37,048 nucleotides of DNA from the NCBI GenBank assembly GCA_025930955.1, contig JAICNY010000006.1, positions 1 through 37,048 of the forward strand. Reading direction: 5' to 3'. The stretch's first letter is position 1. Every line of letters begins with the position of its first letter. Shown here one piece after another: positions 1-7,816 of the stretch. The DNA is from Thermoleophilia bacterium. Lineage in GTDB: Bacteria > Actinomycetota > Thermoleophilia > Gaiellales > Gaiellaceae. A program made the position numbers and the translations under genes. Under the pieces are notes generated by a model. That model was not told the origin of the DNA. It worked only from the letters and a program-made list of their open reading frames with translations, and ran no database searches.

Positions 1-341
1 GCCGCCGGTTCCTCTCACCGAAATCGGGACTCGACGTCCTGCGGAGGTGCCACAGACAGGCCGGAATCCCGGACCGGCGGCTTGACGACGGGCTATGGCA
101 CGCGCATCGCCTCCTCGCTTCGAACGACCTACCGACCGTTCGTTTGTCTAATGCCCGAGACGATCTCGCTCTGGCCACACGGGGACATCAGCGCGCGCAC
201 TGATCGAAGGTGCGTACTTTCCCGTAGAGCTTGAGCGGTCGCGGACCCGCCGGGCGGATGGAGTGGGAAACGGAGCGGATCGGCCCCGTTTCGACAGGCT
301 GGAGGCTCGGACTCGGGCTCGATCCCGACGGACGGCTCTCA
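1..341. other. No supported gene; hairpin and inverted repeat
   Basis: I find no convincing gene in this stretch. A frame open from base 1 to about 229 on the plus strand gives a low-complexity Arg/Ser/Thr-rich translation with no recognisable domain and no start in the window. Two structures are visible. An inverted repeat CGAACG-N10-CGTTCG lies at 121-126/137-142. A perfect 7-bp hairpin, GAAACGG/CCGTTTC with a 12-nt loop, lies at 267-292; it is about 50 nt past the 3' end of the minus-strand tRNA-Ala and could help end that transcript. Confidence 0.4.
121..142. promoter_or_regulatory. Candidate TetR-type operator (inverted repeat)
   Basis: CGAACG and CGTTCG are perfect reverse complements separated by 10 bp. 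The right half (ACCGACCGTTCGT) resembles the half-sites bound by many TetR-family repressors. The regulated gene would lie to the left of the window or be missing. This rests on sequence appearance only. Confidence 0.25.
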
Positions 342-414
342 TGGAGCTAGCCGGACTCGAACCGGCGACCTCCTGGGTGCGATCCAGGCGCTCTCCCAAC
401 TGAGCTATAGCCCC
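342..414 (-). tRNA. tRNA-Ala (anticodon CGC)
   Basis: The minus strand folds as a 73-nt cloverleaf. The acceptor stem pairs GGGGCTA with TAGCTCC (one G-U), the D-arm is of AGCTCAGTTGGGAGAGC type, the anticodon stem CCTGG/CCAGG encloses ATCGCAC (anticodon CGC, reading GCG), and the T-arm is CCGGTTCGAGTCCGG. The discriminator base is A and CCA is not encoded. A TAGAAT -10 box lies at 426-431 on the minus strand, 11 nt before the 5' end. Confidence 0.95.
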
Positions 415-512
415 GTGCGAGGCGCATTCTAGCGGCGGGCGGTACGGGCAGAGGGTCGGGAGCCCGCCGTGGCCGCGCTCGCCCGCGGAGGCAACGGTCT
501 AAGCTCCCCTGC

Positions 513-851
513 ATGGTCGCGAGCGTGACGACGGTCAGGGGCGCGGGCCCGGAGGTCGGCGAGACCGCGCGGATGGCGGGCGAGTCCATGGTGTCCTGGC
601 TGCGCGACTTCGACGGGTACCGCGGGATCCTGATCGTCGCGGACGGCGAGACGGGACGCGCGCGGATCATCACGTTCTGGGACTCGATGGAGGCGATCGA
701 GCGGAGCGAGCGCGGCCGGGCTCAGGTGCGCGAGAGCATGGTGGCCGCGGCCGGGGCGGAGATCGAGACGGTCGAGCGGGTCGCGGTCGTCTTCGAGGAC
801 CGCGTCGATTCGGGGCCGCAGGCCGACCCGGAGCCCGAGCCCGCCGGCTGA
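513..851 (+). CDS. ABM-like (antibiotic biosynthesis monooxygenase fold) protein
   Basis: This 112-residue protein looks like a small dimeric alpha+beta barrel of the ABM family. The core runs from residue 1 to about 95, with a central strand-helix block around DGYRGILIVADGETGRARI and TFWDSMEAIERSE, followed by a loose acidic Pro/Glu-rich tail. Members include heme-degrading and quinone-forming monooxygenases, but many have no known substrate and I see nothing that fixes one here. A TAAGCT box at 500-505, 7 nt before the ATG, and the lack of a ribosome binding site suggest a leaderless transcript. The stop codon directly abuts the TTG start of the dehydrogenase that follows, so the two are probably cotranscribed. 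Confidence 0.7.
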   Translation: MVASVTTVRGAGPEVGETARMAGESMVSWLRDFDGYRGILIVADGETGRARIITFWDSMEAIERSERGRAQVRESMVAAAGAEIETVERVAVVFEDRVDSGPQADPEPEPAG

Positions 852-1700
852 TTGCACGCGGTCGTCGTCGACGCGGAGGGGGTGCCGCGGCTCGCCGAGC
901 TCGCCGATCCGGACGGCGACGGCGAGCTCGTCGCCGTGCTCGCGTGCGGGCTCTGCGGGAGCGACGTCGAGAAGCTCGGGCCGGCGGCGGCCGGGCTCGT
1001 GCTCGGCCACGAGGTCGTCGGGCGGACGGGCGACGGACGGCGCGTCGCGCTCGTCCACCATGCGCCGTGCGGCGAGTGCGAACGCTGCCGCGCCGGCCAT
1101 GAGTCGACGTGCGAGCGGTTCCGGGCGCCGACGATCCTGCCGGGCGGGTTCGCGGAGCGGGCGCTCGCGACCGGCGGAGTCGTGGAGCTGCCGGACGCGG
1201 TCGGCGACGCGCTCGGGACGTATGCGGAGCCGCTCGCCTGCGTCCTGCGGGCGCTCGAACGGGTGCCGCGCGGAGATGCGATCGTCGTCGGCGGCGGGTT
1301 CGTGGGGCGGCTCTTCGCCTGGGCGCTCGGGCGCCGCGGGGACGCGGTGCACGTAATCGACCGCGACCCCGCCCGGAGCGACGGGCCGTCCGCCGGCGCC
1401 GCGACGGCCGTCGTTCTCGCCGCTCCCGCCGGCGCGGACGAGGCGCTCGCGCTCGTCGAGCCCGGCGGAACGCTCCTCGTCTTCGCGGACGCGGGGCCGC
1501 TCGACCTCGCCCGCGTGTATCGCGAGGAGGTCACGGTCGCGGGGTCGCGCTCGGCGACGCCGCGGCATCTGGCGGAGGCGGTCGGGCTCCTCCCCGAGCT
1601 CGATCTCCCCGAGCCGCTCGTCCTGCCGCTCGAGCGGTTCGCCGAGGGGCTCGAGCGCTACCGGCGGCGGGAGGCGCTCAAGGTCGTCTTCACGCCGTGA
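852..1700 (+). CDS. Zinc-dependent medium-chain dehydrogenase
   Basis: This protein belongs to the medium-chain dehydrogenase/reductase superfamily (alcohol, sorbitol or threonine dehydrogenase-like). The catalytic zinc motif is present as GLCGSD (Cys35) and GHEVVG (His53, Glu54). The structural zinc site is CGECERCRAGHESTC (Cys73, 76, 79, 87). A glycine-rich nucleotide loop, GGGFVG, sits at about 149-154. At 282 residues it is shorter than the usual 340 or so, and the second half of the Rossmann domain looks compact. The TTG start directly follows the stop of the upstream gene; no better start aligns with the family N-terminus. Its end overlaps the convergent aminotransferase by 11 bp. The substrate is unknown. 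It is a distant paralogue of the dehydrogenase at 3267. Confidence 0.85.
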   Translation: MHAVVVDAEGVPRLAELADPDGDGELVAVLACGLCGSDVEKLGPAAAGLVLGHEVVGRTGDGRRVALVHHAPCGECERCRAGHESTCERFRAPTILPGGFAERALATGGVVELPDAVGDALGTYAEPLACVLRALERVPRGDAIVVGGGFVGRLFAWALGRRGDAVHVIDRDPARSDGPSAGAATAVVLAAPAGADEALALVEPGGTLLVFADAGPLDLARVYREEVTVAGSRSATPRHLAEAVGLLPELDLPEPLVLPLERFAEGLERYRRREALKVVFTP

Positions 1701-3030
1701 GCGCGCGCACGGCCTCCACGGCTGCGTCGACGTCGGCCTCGTCGTTCGCGATGCTCGGGCCGAAGCGCAGGTAGCTCGTCGCGTACGGCGTCACGCTCGC
1801 GATCACGCGGTGCTCGTCGCGGAGGCGCAAGGCCGCGTCCGGCGGGCCGAGGCCGTCGAGCTCGCAGCAGACGAGGCCGGCGGAGAGCTCCTCGGAGATC
1901 GGGGTCACGATCCGCACGCCGGCGAGCTCCCCGAGGCGCTCCTTCAGCCGTGTCGCGAGCCCATGGGTGTGCGCCTCGACCTCGCCCCGGCCGAGCTCCT
2001 GGTGCAGGGCGAACGCCTCCGGGAGCGCCCAGCGGTGCTCGAAGGACTGGTAGCCCCCGGGCGTCATGAACGGGCCCGGGGGCCCGCCGGTGGGCGCGCG
2101 CCCCTCGAGCCAGGCGACGTACGCCTGCGGGGAGAAGCTCGGGATCGTCGGGCGGAGCCGCTCCCAGGCCTCGGGGGTCGCCCAGACGAGGCCCGTGCCG
2201 CGCGGGCCGAAGAGCCACTTGTGGCAACCCGAGACGAAGACGTCCGCGCCCAGCTCGACCGGCGACGCGGCCTCGACGCCGAACCCGTGGACGCCGTCCA
2301 CGCAGAGAAGGACGCGCTCCTCCGGCGCCCGGTCCCGGTTCGCGTCGGCGACGACCTCCGCGAGGTCGGCGAGCGGCAGCTTCACGCCGGTGCTCGAGTG
2401 CACCCAGGTGACCGCGACGGCCCGCGTGCGGGGCGTGATCCGGTCGGCGACCGCGTCCGCGAGCCGGCCGGCGTCGGCCGAGGCCGGGTCGTCGTAGAGC
2501 GCGACGCGCTCGACCCTGATCCGGTCCCGCTCGGCGCGCAGGCGAAGCGCCTCGTGCGTCGCGTAGAAATCGTGCTCCGTCGTCAGCACCTCGTCGCCTG
2601 CGGCGAGCGCGAGCCCCGCGTAGACGAGGCCGAGGCCCATCGTGGTCGAGTCGGTCAGCGCGACGAGGTCGGGGCTCGTGCCGAGGTAGTCCGCCGCCGC
2701 CTCACGCGCGGCGTCCTCGAGGGCCGGCTCGCCCTCGAGGAGCGCGAGCGACGGGCTCGCGTCGAGCGCGGCGCGGTGGCGCTCGATCGCCTCGCGGACG
2801 CGGCGCGGATGAGGCGCGAGCACGAACGTCGTCAGATCCGTGTGCTCGCCGTCGAGCGCGAACTCGCCGTCGTCGTCGGCCGCCGCGGCAGGCTGCGCGG
2901 CCGGCGCCGGCCCGCCGTCGCCCCGCAGCGCATAGACCGCGGCGCCGCCCAGCCCGGCCGCGCCCGCGACGAGCCCGCCGCCGACGAGCAGCTGGCGCCG
3001 GTCGAGCCGGAGGGGCTTCTCCCGCTCCAT
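1690..3030 (-). CDS. Exported class-V aminotransferase-like protein
   Basis: This is a PLP-dependent fold-type I enzyme of aminotransferase class V, closest in appearance to isopenicillin-N epimerase/cysteine desulfurase-like proteins. The PLP lysine is Lys271 in SGCHKWLFGPRGTG, and the cofactor Asp245/His248 pair is in CVDGVHGF. The N-terminus has RLDRRQLL (Arg11-Arg12) followed by a hydrophobic Gly/Ala/Val segment at about 16-36, resembling a Tat signal or anchor. I place the start at the ATG at 3030, giving 446 residues. The frame stays open to an ATG at 3111, but that extension lies inside a repeat element. A TACCGT box at 3039-3044 sits 8 nt before the start, suggesting a leaderless transcript. 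The reaction is not predictable from sequence. Confidence 0.83.
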   Translation of the reverse strand: MEREKPLRLDRRQLLVGGGLVAGAAGLGGAAVYALRGDGGPAPAAQPAAAADDDGEFALDGEHTDLTTFVLAPHPRRVREAIERHRAALDASPSLALLEGEPALEDAAREAAADYLGTSPDLVALTDSTTMGLGLVYAGLALAAGDEVLTTEHDFYATHEALRLRAERDRIRVERVALYDDPASADAGRLADAVADRITPRTRAVAVTWVHSSTGVKLPLADLAEVVADANRDRAPEERVLLCVDGVHGFGVEAASPVELGADVFVSGCHKWLFGPRGTGLVWATPEAWERLRPTIPSFSPQAYVAWLEGRAPTGGPPGPFMTPGGYQSFEHRWALPEAFALHQELGRGEVEAHTHGLATRLKERLGELAGVRIVTPISEELSAGLVCCELDGLGPPDAALRLRDEHRVIASVTPYATSYLRFGPSIANDEADVDAAVEAVRALTA

Positions 3031-3079
3031 GTCGCAATACGGTAGTCCGGCCGCCGGGGTTCCAGGGCCTCGTCCCCGC

Positions 3080-3240
3080 GGGCCGTGCCCCGGGGACAGT
3101 CCCTCGCCCATGGCCGCGCCGGACGCGTCCGGGCGCCCGCCCCCGTCGCCGGGCGGCCTCGCGGCCGCGACCGGCGGCTTGCCCGCCCGCCCCGGGTGTC
3201 CGCGGCGGCCATGTCGCGGGGACAGTCCCCGGGGGTCTCG
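3080..3240. repeat. REP-like intergenic element, copy 1
   Basis: The element is bounded by two copies of the palindrome GGGGACAGTCCC(C), at 3093-3104 and 3218-3230. From 3091 to 3119 it matches the reverse complement of 28742-28770 perfectly over 29 bases. Weaker identity extends about 11 bases to the left and through the palindrome GGACGCGTCC (3121-3130) to the right. It lies between divergent genes. Paired palindromes of this kind are typical of REP/BIME elements mobilised by RAYT transposases; no such transposase is in the window. Confidence 0.7.
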
Positions 3241-3266
3241 CTCGGCCGCGGCCGTACGATCCGGGC

Positions 3267-4214
3267 GTGCGCGCGCTCGTCTTCCACGGCCCCGGCGACG
3301 TCCGGCTGGAGGACGTCCCGGAGCCGGAGCCCGGGCCCGGCGACGTGCTCGTCCAGGTCGAGGTCGCGCTCACCGACGGGACAGACGCGAAGGCCTACCG
3401 GCGCGGTCACCCGGTGCTGCTCGGCCCGCCGCCGAGCCCGTTCGGCCACGAGTTCTGCGGGATCGACGTCGCGACCGGCCGGCGCGTCGTCGCGGCGAAC
3501 TCGGCCCCGTGCGGCGCGTGTCCGCCCTGCCGGCGCCGCGAGGAGACGCTCTGCGAGAACCTCTTCCCGCTTCTGAACGGCGCCTACGCGGAGCTGCTCC
3601 TCGTCCCGCAGCGGATCGCCCGCGTGAACCTCCTCCGCGTCCCGCACGGGCTCGCGCCGGAGGTCGCTGCGCTCCTCGAGTCGCTCGCCTGCTGCCTGCA
3701 CGGGATCGAGCGCGCGGCGATCGAGCCGGGGCAGACCGTCGCGGTGGTCGGCGTCGGCCCGATCGGGCTCATGCTGTGCGCGGCCGCGCGCGACGCGGGC
3801 GCCGACGTCGTCGCCGTCGGCGGGCGGGCGAGCCGCCGCGAGCTCGCGCAGGAGTTCGGCGCGACCCCGGGCGACGGGAAGGGCGCCGACGTGGTCCTCG
3901 AGGCGGCCGGCAGGGAGGAGGCCTGGCGGACTGCCGTCGAGCTCGTCCGGCCCGGCGGCACGGTCGTCCTCTTCGGCGGACTCCCGCGCGACGCGGCGCC
4001 GCCGGTCGACGCGTATCGCCTCCATTACGAGGAGCTGACGCTCCGCGGTGCCTTCCACCACGCGCCGCGGCACGTCCGGGCCGCCCTGGCGTTCCTCGCG
4101 AGCGGCGCCGCGCCGTGGGAGCGCCTCGTCACGCACCGTGTCGGCCTCGGGGGCGTGGCCGCCCTCTTCGACGACCCGCCCGACGACCTCCTCAAGGCGG
4201 CCGTCGTCCCGTAG
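3267..4214 (+). CDS. Medium-chain dehydrogenase with altered catalytic zinc site
   Basis: This 315-residue protein has the medium-chain dehydrogenase layout: a GroES-like N-terminal domain, structural zinc cysteines in CGACPPCRRREETLC (Cys82, 85, 88, 96), and a Rossmann domain with GVGPIG. His61-Glu62 (FGHEFCG) is kept, but the usual catalytic zinc cysteine is absent: TDGTD puts Asp37 where the family has Cys in C-G-T/S-D. This could mean an aspartate-ligated or weakened zinc site. The GTG at 3267 is used; a TACGAT box at 3255-3260 lies 6 nt before it. The gene ends 7 nt before the permease, whose ribosome binding site overlaps this gene's stop region. The substrate is unknown; a sugar or cyclitol alcohol is possible. 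Confidence 0.85.
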   Translation: MRALVFHGPGDVRLEDVPEPEPGPGDVLVQVEVALTDGTDAKAYRRGHPVLLGPPPSPFGHEFCGIDVATGRRVVAANSAPCGACPPCRRREETLCENLFPLLNGAYAELLLVPQRIARVNLLRVPHGLAPEVAALLESLACCLHGIERAAIEPGQTVAVVGVGPIGLMLCAAARDAGADVVAVGGRASRRELAQEFGATPGDGKGADVVLEAAGREEAWRTAVELVRPGGTVVLFGGLPRDAAPPVDAYRLHYEELTLRGAFHHAPRHVRAALAFLASGAAPWERLVTHRVGLGGVAALFDDPPDDLLKAAVVP

Positions 4215-4221
4215 GAGGCGC

Positions 4222-5556
4222 ATGCGCCCGAACGGCCGCTTTCTCCTCTTCGCCGCCTTCGCCTTCACGGTGATGGCCGATCCCGTCTCCTCGATCGCCT
4301 ACGCGATCGAGGCGGCGCTCGCGGCGCTCGACGGCGACCTCGCGTCGCTCGTGCCGACGATGACCCTCGTCGTGGGGACGATCGCGATCGTCGCCGTCAC
4401 GTACCACGACCTGATCCGCCGCTTCCCGGGAGGCGGCGGCGGCCCGGAGGCGCTGGGCGCGGCCTTCGGCGAGGGGTGGGCGTTCGTGCCGCTCGGTGCG
4501 CTCCTCGTCGACTTCACGCTCACGATCGCCGTAAGCTGCGCGGCCGCCGCCTCGGCCTTCATCGCCTACGCCCCGGGGCTCGCGGACGGTCGCGTGCCGA
4601 TCGCCGCGGGCCTCGCGCTCGTCGTCGGCGCCGCCTGCCTTTTCGGTCATCGCGGGCGCCTCGTGTTCGCCGGCGCGACGATCGGGTTCGTCGGGCTGAC
4701 CGCGTTCGTGCTCGTCCGCGGCCTCGGCGCGGAGCCGGTCGGCGACGCGGCGCCGATCGCCGGAGACGCGTCGCTTCTCGCCGTGCTGCTCGCGATGCCG
4801 CTCGGGATGGCGCTCGCGACGGGTCTCGAGGCGCCGTCGAACGCGATCGCGGAGCTCGGCGAGCTCGACGAGCGCGGGAAGCGCTTCTTCGGCCAGGCGA
4901 CGATCTGGCTCATGCTCGCGATCGTCGGGACGCTCACGCTCGGGATGGCCGTCCTCGCGGCGCGGCTCGGCATAGGGTCGGCGGGCGAGCACTCGACGCT
5001 CCTCGCCGACGTCGCCCGCGCAGCGACGGGCGAAGGCGCCTCGTTCGCCGCCTTCCAGGCGGCCAGCGCGCTGCTCCTCCTGGCCGCCGCCGCGTCCTCC
5101 TACATCGCGGGCTCCGGCCTGCTCGAGGCCCTCGCCCGCCACGGCCGTGACGGCGCCGGCCTCCTCCCGGCGCGCTTCGGCAGCACGAACCGCTTCTTCG
5201 TCCCGCCGTGGGGCGTCGCCGCGCTCGTCGTCGCCGCGCTCGCCATCGTGCTGGTGAGCCGCGGCCGCGACCAGGAGATCGTCCAGTTCTACGCCGTCGC
5301 CGTCTTCACGAGCTTCCTCGGCGCGACGCTCGCGGCGGCGGTGCTCTCGTGGCGCGACCGGGAGCACGTCCGCTTCGCCCTGAACACGCTCGGCGTCGTG
5401 CTCGTCGCCCTCGTGCTCGTACTCAACTTCCGGCGGCTCGACCCGATCGTCTCGCTCCTCGCGGCCGCGTTCGTCTCGGGAGGCTTCTGGGCGCTCTGGG
5501 TGCGGAAAGGCCGGCCGGCTGGCGTCGCCTCCGTGCTCGGCCGCCCCGAGGCCTGA
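4222..5556 (+). CDS. APC-superfamily permease
   Basis: This is a 444-residue inner-membrane protein with about 12 hydrophobic segments, of the amino acid-polyamine-organocation superfamily. The first helix carries FTVMADPVSSIAYAIEAAL, matching the unwound TM1 region of APC transporters. A glycine-rich stretch, FPGGGGGPEALG, follows TM2 as in substrate-binding loops of the group. I start it at the ATG at 4222, which has a strong GGAGG 4 nt upstream; the frame is open further upstream but overlaps the dehydrogenase. It is probably cotranscribed with that gene. Transport of an amino acid or other small cation or amine is likely, but the substrate is not deducible. Confidence 0.82.
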   Translation: MRPNGRFLLFAAFAFTVMADPVSSIAYAIEAALAALDGDLASLVPTMTLVVGTIAIVAVTYHDLIRRFPGGGGGPEALGAAFGEGWAFVPLGALLVDFTLTIAVSCAAAASAFIAYAPGLADGRVPIAAGLALVVGAACLFGHRGRLVFAGATIGFVGLTAFVLVRGLGAEPVGDAAPIAGDASLLAVLLAMPLGMALATGLEAPSNAIAELGELDERGKRFFGQATIWLMLAIVGTLTLGMAVLAARLGIGSAGEHSTLLADVARAATGEGASFAAFQAASALLLLAAAASSYIAGSGLLEALARHGRDGAGLLPARFGSTNRFFVPPWGVAALVVAALAIVLVSRGRDQEIVQFYAVAVFTSFLGATLAAAVLSWRDREHVRFALNTLGVVLVALVLVLNFRRLDPIVSLLAAAFVSGGFWALWVRKGRPAGVASVLGRPEA

Positions 5557-5665
5557 CGCCCATCCGGCGGGCGCCCGACCGTGCCATCCGCGTGTGCGCC
5601 CACCGTCTCGGGGGTCCGGGCGGGGCTAGGTACGATCGCCGGGCAACCCGAGGCGAGGAGGAACC

Positions 5666-6397
5666 GTGGCCGGTCTCATGAGCCGGACGTCGAACGTCAT
5701 CAGCGCGTGGATCTCGAAGCTGCTCGACCGCGCCGAGGATCCGTCCGTCACGCTCGACTACTCGTACGAGCGGCAGCGTGAGCAGCTCCAGAAGGTGAAG
5801 AAGGGCGTCGCCGACGTCGTCACCGCGAAGAAGCGGCTCGAGCTCCAGACGGCCAAGCTCGAGCAGGAGGTCGCGAAGCTCGAGGGCCAGGCGCGCCAGG
5901 CGCTCTCGGCCGGCCGCGAGGATCTCGCCCGGAGCGCGCTCGAGCGCAAGGCGCTCGCGCAGCAGCAGCTCCAGGGGCTCGACCAGCAGGCCGCCGACCT
6001 CGAGGCGCAGCAGCAGAAGCTGATCGAGGCCGAGCGCCGACTCGCCGCGAAGGTGGAGGCGTTCCGGTCGCAGAAGGAGGTCATCAAGGCGCAGTACTCC
6101 GCCGCCGAGGCGCAGGTGCGGATCGGCGAGGCGGCCAGCGGGATCGGCGAGGAGATGGCGGACACCGGGCTCGCGATCGAGCGCGCCCGCGACAAGACCG
6201 AGCAGATGCAGGCACGCGCCGGCGCGATCGAGGAGCTGACCGAGGCCGGGATGCTCGAGGACGTGGGCGGGACGACCGGCTCGGACCTCGACCGCGAGCT
6301 CGCGCAGATCAGCGCATCCCACCAGGTGGACGACGAGCTGGCTCGCCTGAAGGGCGAGCTGGGCGCTGGCCAGGAGAAGAAGGAGCTGGAGCAGTGA
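5666..6397 (+). CDS. pspA: PspA/IM30 (Vipp1) family membrane-stress protein
   Basis: This protein (243 residues) is nearly all helical coiled coil rich in Lys, Glu, Gln and Ala. It has the PspA N-terminal amphipathic segment (SNVISAWISKLLDRAEDP) and the conserved DYSYERQREQLQKVKKG region. PspA/Vipp1 proteins assemble into ESCRT-III-like coats on the inner face of the cell membrane during stress. A GTG start with GAGGAGG upstream is chosen; an in-frame ATG 12 bases further in is an alternative. A TACGAT box at 5631-5636 marks a likely promoter with a leader of roughly 25 nt. The last codons overlap pspAA by 4 bases, so translation is coupled. Confidence 0.93.
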   Translation: MAGLMSRTSNVISAWISKLLDRAEDPSVTLDYSYERQREQLQKVKKGVADVVTAKKRLELQTAKLEQEVAKLEGQARQALSAGREDLARSALERKALAQQQLQGLDQQAADLEAQQQKLIEAERRLAAKVEAFRSQKEVIKAQYSAAEAQVRIGEAASGIGEEMADTGLAIERARDKTEQMQARAGAIEELTEAGMLEDVGGTTGSDLDRELAQISASHQVDDELARLKGELGAGQEKKELEQ

Positions 6398-6684
6398 TCG
6401 TACGTCTCATGGGCGAAGGGCAGTACCGAGTCTCCGACGACCTGCGCGACCGGCTGAGCGAGCTCGACGACCTCGCGGGCGCCGCCGCCGAGGCGGAGGA
6501 CGAGGCCGAGCTCGACGGGCATCTCGACCGCATGTGGGAGCTCGTGCGCGGGGAGGGCGAGATGCTCCCCGACGACGAGCTCACCCCCTCGGACGCGGTC
6601 ATCCCGCCGAGCGACCTCACGCTCGAGGAGACGCAGCGGCTCATGTCGCCGGAGGGCTTCATCCCGGACATCCCCGCCGAGTAG
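6394..6684 (+). CDS. PspA-associated protein PspAA
   Basis: This small acidic protein (96 residues) starts at a GTG that overlaps the pspA stop. It has the PspAA layout: an N-terminal strand pair (MIVRLMGEGQYRVSDD), a helical Asp/Glu-rich middle with LDELDDLA-type heptads, and a C-terminal SDLTLEETQRLMSPEGFIPD segment. PspAA is a partner of PspA in actinobacteria and archaea; its biochemical role is not well defined. The 4-bp overlap argues for a fixed stoichiometry with PspA. The gene converges on the DUF4260/pspAB pair, with only 16 bp between the stops. Confidence 0.88.
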   Translation: MIVRLMGEGQYRVSDDLRDRLSELDDLAGAAAEAEDEAELDGHLDRMWELVRGEGEMLPDDELTPSDAVIPPSDLTLEETQRLMSPEGFIPDIPAE

Positions 6685-6700
6685 CGGGCGCCCGGGCGCG

Positions 6701-7066
6701 TCAGACGCGCTCGAGGTGCGTGTCCTTGAACGCCGTCTCGTACTTGAGGCCGTAGCCGAGCGCGCGGTCCATGCCGATGTGCCCGAGCCAGACGAGCGCG
6801 ATCGCAACCGGTGTGCGCTCGTCGGTCACGACGCCGACGGCGCCGAGCGCGAGCGGCCCGACTAGCGTGTGCGCCGCGTTGTAGACGTACGAGCCGATGC
6901 GCGGGCCCGCGAGGTAGCCGGCGAACGAGACGTCCGGCGCGAGGAAGAGCGCGGCCGCGAGCAGGAGGCTGTAGTCCCGGTCGAGGTAGACGACGAGCGC
7001 AGCCGCGAAGAGCGCGAGCCCCTCCAGGCGGAGCAGGATCCGCGGCAGCGTCCAGGTGCGGATCAT
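6701..7066 (-). CDS. DUF4260 membrane protein
   Basis: This 121-residue protein has three to four hydrophobic segments (about 13-28, 32-45, 62-80, 86-100) and the conserved DUF4260 features LRLEGLALF, GPRIGSYVYNAAHTL and LVWLGHIGMDRALGYGLKY, ending in FKDTHLERV. The function of the family is unknown. Its ATG overlaps the stop of pspAB as ATGA, so the two are translationally coupled and this protein may act with the Psp membrane-stress proteins. The frame is open further upstream inside pspAB, but the coupled ATG at 7066 matches the family N-terminus. Confidence 0.82.
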   Translation of the reverse strand: MIRTWTLPRILLRLEGLALFAAALVVYLDRDYSLLLAAALFLAPDVSFAGYLAGPRIGSYVYNAAHTLVGPLALGAVGVVTDERTPVAIALVWLGHIGMDRALGYGLKYETAFKDTHLERV

Positions 7067-7641
7067 GCGAGCGGCGCGTCGAAGAGTCCGAGCCAGCGCT
7101 CGAGCTCCGGCTCGATCGGAAGCTCGCCCTCGAGCTCGTTCTTCAGGCGCATCTCCTCGGCGTTGTCGCGCTCCTGCTCCTTGCCGGTCGGGACGAACGG
7201 CCAGAACGTGCCGCGCTTGAAGCCGTAGACGAGGTACTCGGTGCGCTCGGCCGCGCGCCCCTCGAAGGCGAAGAGCGCGGCAAGGAGCTGCCCGCCGAAC
7301 CCGCGGGCACTGAGCTCGGAGCTCACGAGGTGGACGCTCGTGACGAGGTCCTCGAAGTCGTTGTCGCGGACGACGATCCACTGGAAGCCGAACGAGTCCT
7401 GGCGGCGCCGCACCTCCGAGCCGGAGCTCGCGGCCGCGACGCCGAGCAGTTCGTCGAGCTCCTGCTCGGCCCGCATGAAGTCGCCCGCGGAGAGCGGCTT
7501 GAAGACGACGGCCGCGGCGCCGGCGCTCCGGAGGCCGAGCTCCGCCTGCATCTGGACGTGCGCGGTCGAGAGCGCGAAGAGCTTGTCGAGCTTCGCGCCG
7601 GAGAGCTTCTTCTTGCCGAAGAGGATGTTGCCGAGACCCAC
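7063..7641 (-). CDS. PspA-associated protein PspAB
   Basis: This soluble 192-residue protein matches the PspAB family. It has the N-terminal signature GLGNILFGKKKLSGAKLDKLFALSTA, a central domain with SFGFQWIVVRDNDFEDLVTSVH, and the C-terminal YLVYGFKRGTFWPFVPTG followed by RDNAEEMRLKNELEGELPIE. PspAB is found with PspA, PspAA and membrane proteases in actinobacteria and some archaea; its molecular activity is unknown. The GTG start at 7641 lies 7 nt after a TAGACT box (7649-7654, minus strand), suggesting a leaderless transcript. It is followed by DUF4260 with an ATGA overlap and preceded by htpX on the same strand, 175 bp away. Confidence 0.88.
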   Translation of the reverse strand: MGLGNILFGKKKLSGAKLDKLFALSTAHVQMQAELGLRSAGAAAVVFKPLSAGDFMRAEQELDELLGVAAASSGSEVRRRQDSFGFQWIVVRDNDFEDLVTSVHLVSSELSARGFGGQLLAALFAFEGRAAERTEYLVYGFKRGTFWPFVPTGKEQERDNAEEMRLKNELEGELPIEPELERWLGLFDAPLA

Positions 7642-7704
7642 GCGGTTGAGTCTAGGCGCCGCGCGCGAGACGCCCGTGGGTCAGCGAGCGGCCCGAACCG
7701 CGTA

Positions 7705-7724
7705 CCCCGCCCCCAGGGGTGGGG
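7705..7724 (-). terminator. Candidate hairpin after htpX
   Basis: CCCC-G-CCC and GGG-T-GGGG can pair (with one G-U) into a stem of about 8 bp around a 4-nt loop, about 95 bases after the htpX stop and before the pspAB promoter. It has no T-run, so intrinsic termination is only possible. Confidence 0.3.
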
Positions 7725-7816
7725 TCGAAGGGGTCCGGCCCGCCTCCCGCCTCGAGCGTAGCGCCGGAAAGCGCGCGGGACCGTGCCGATTCGTCCACAG
7801 GCGTCGCGGCGGGGCG

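Noticed and set aside
288-298. GTTTCGACAGG, which resembles the conserved 5' part of tmRNA
   Set aside because: A tmRNA starting here would run through the opposite-strand tRNA-Ala, and no tRNA-like 3' end or tag reading frame follows. The same bases are explained by the GAAACGG/CCGTTTC hairpin.
3031-3111. Longer N-terminus for the aminotransferase-V protein (ATG at 3111)
   Set aside because: The added 27 codons lie partly in the REP-like repeat, have no family similarity and would place the Tat-like signal internally.
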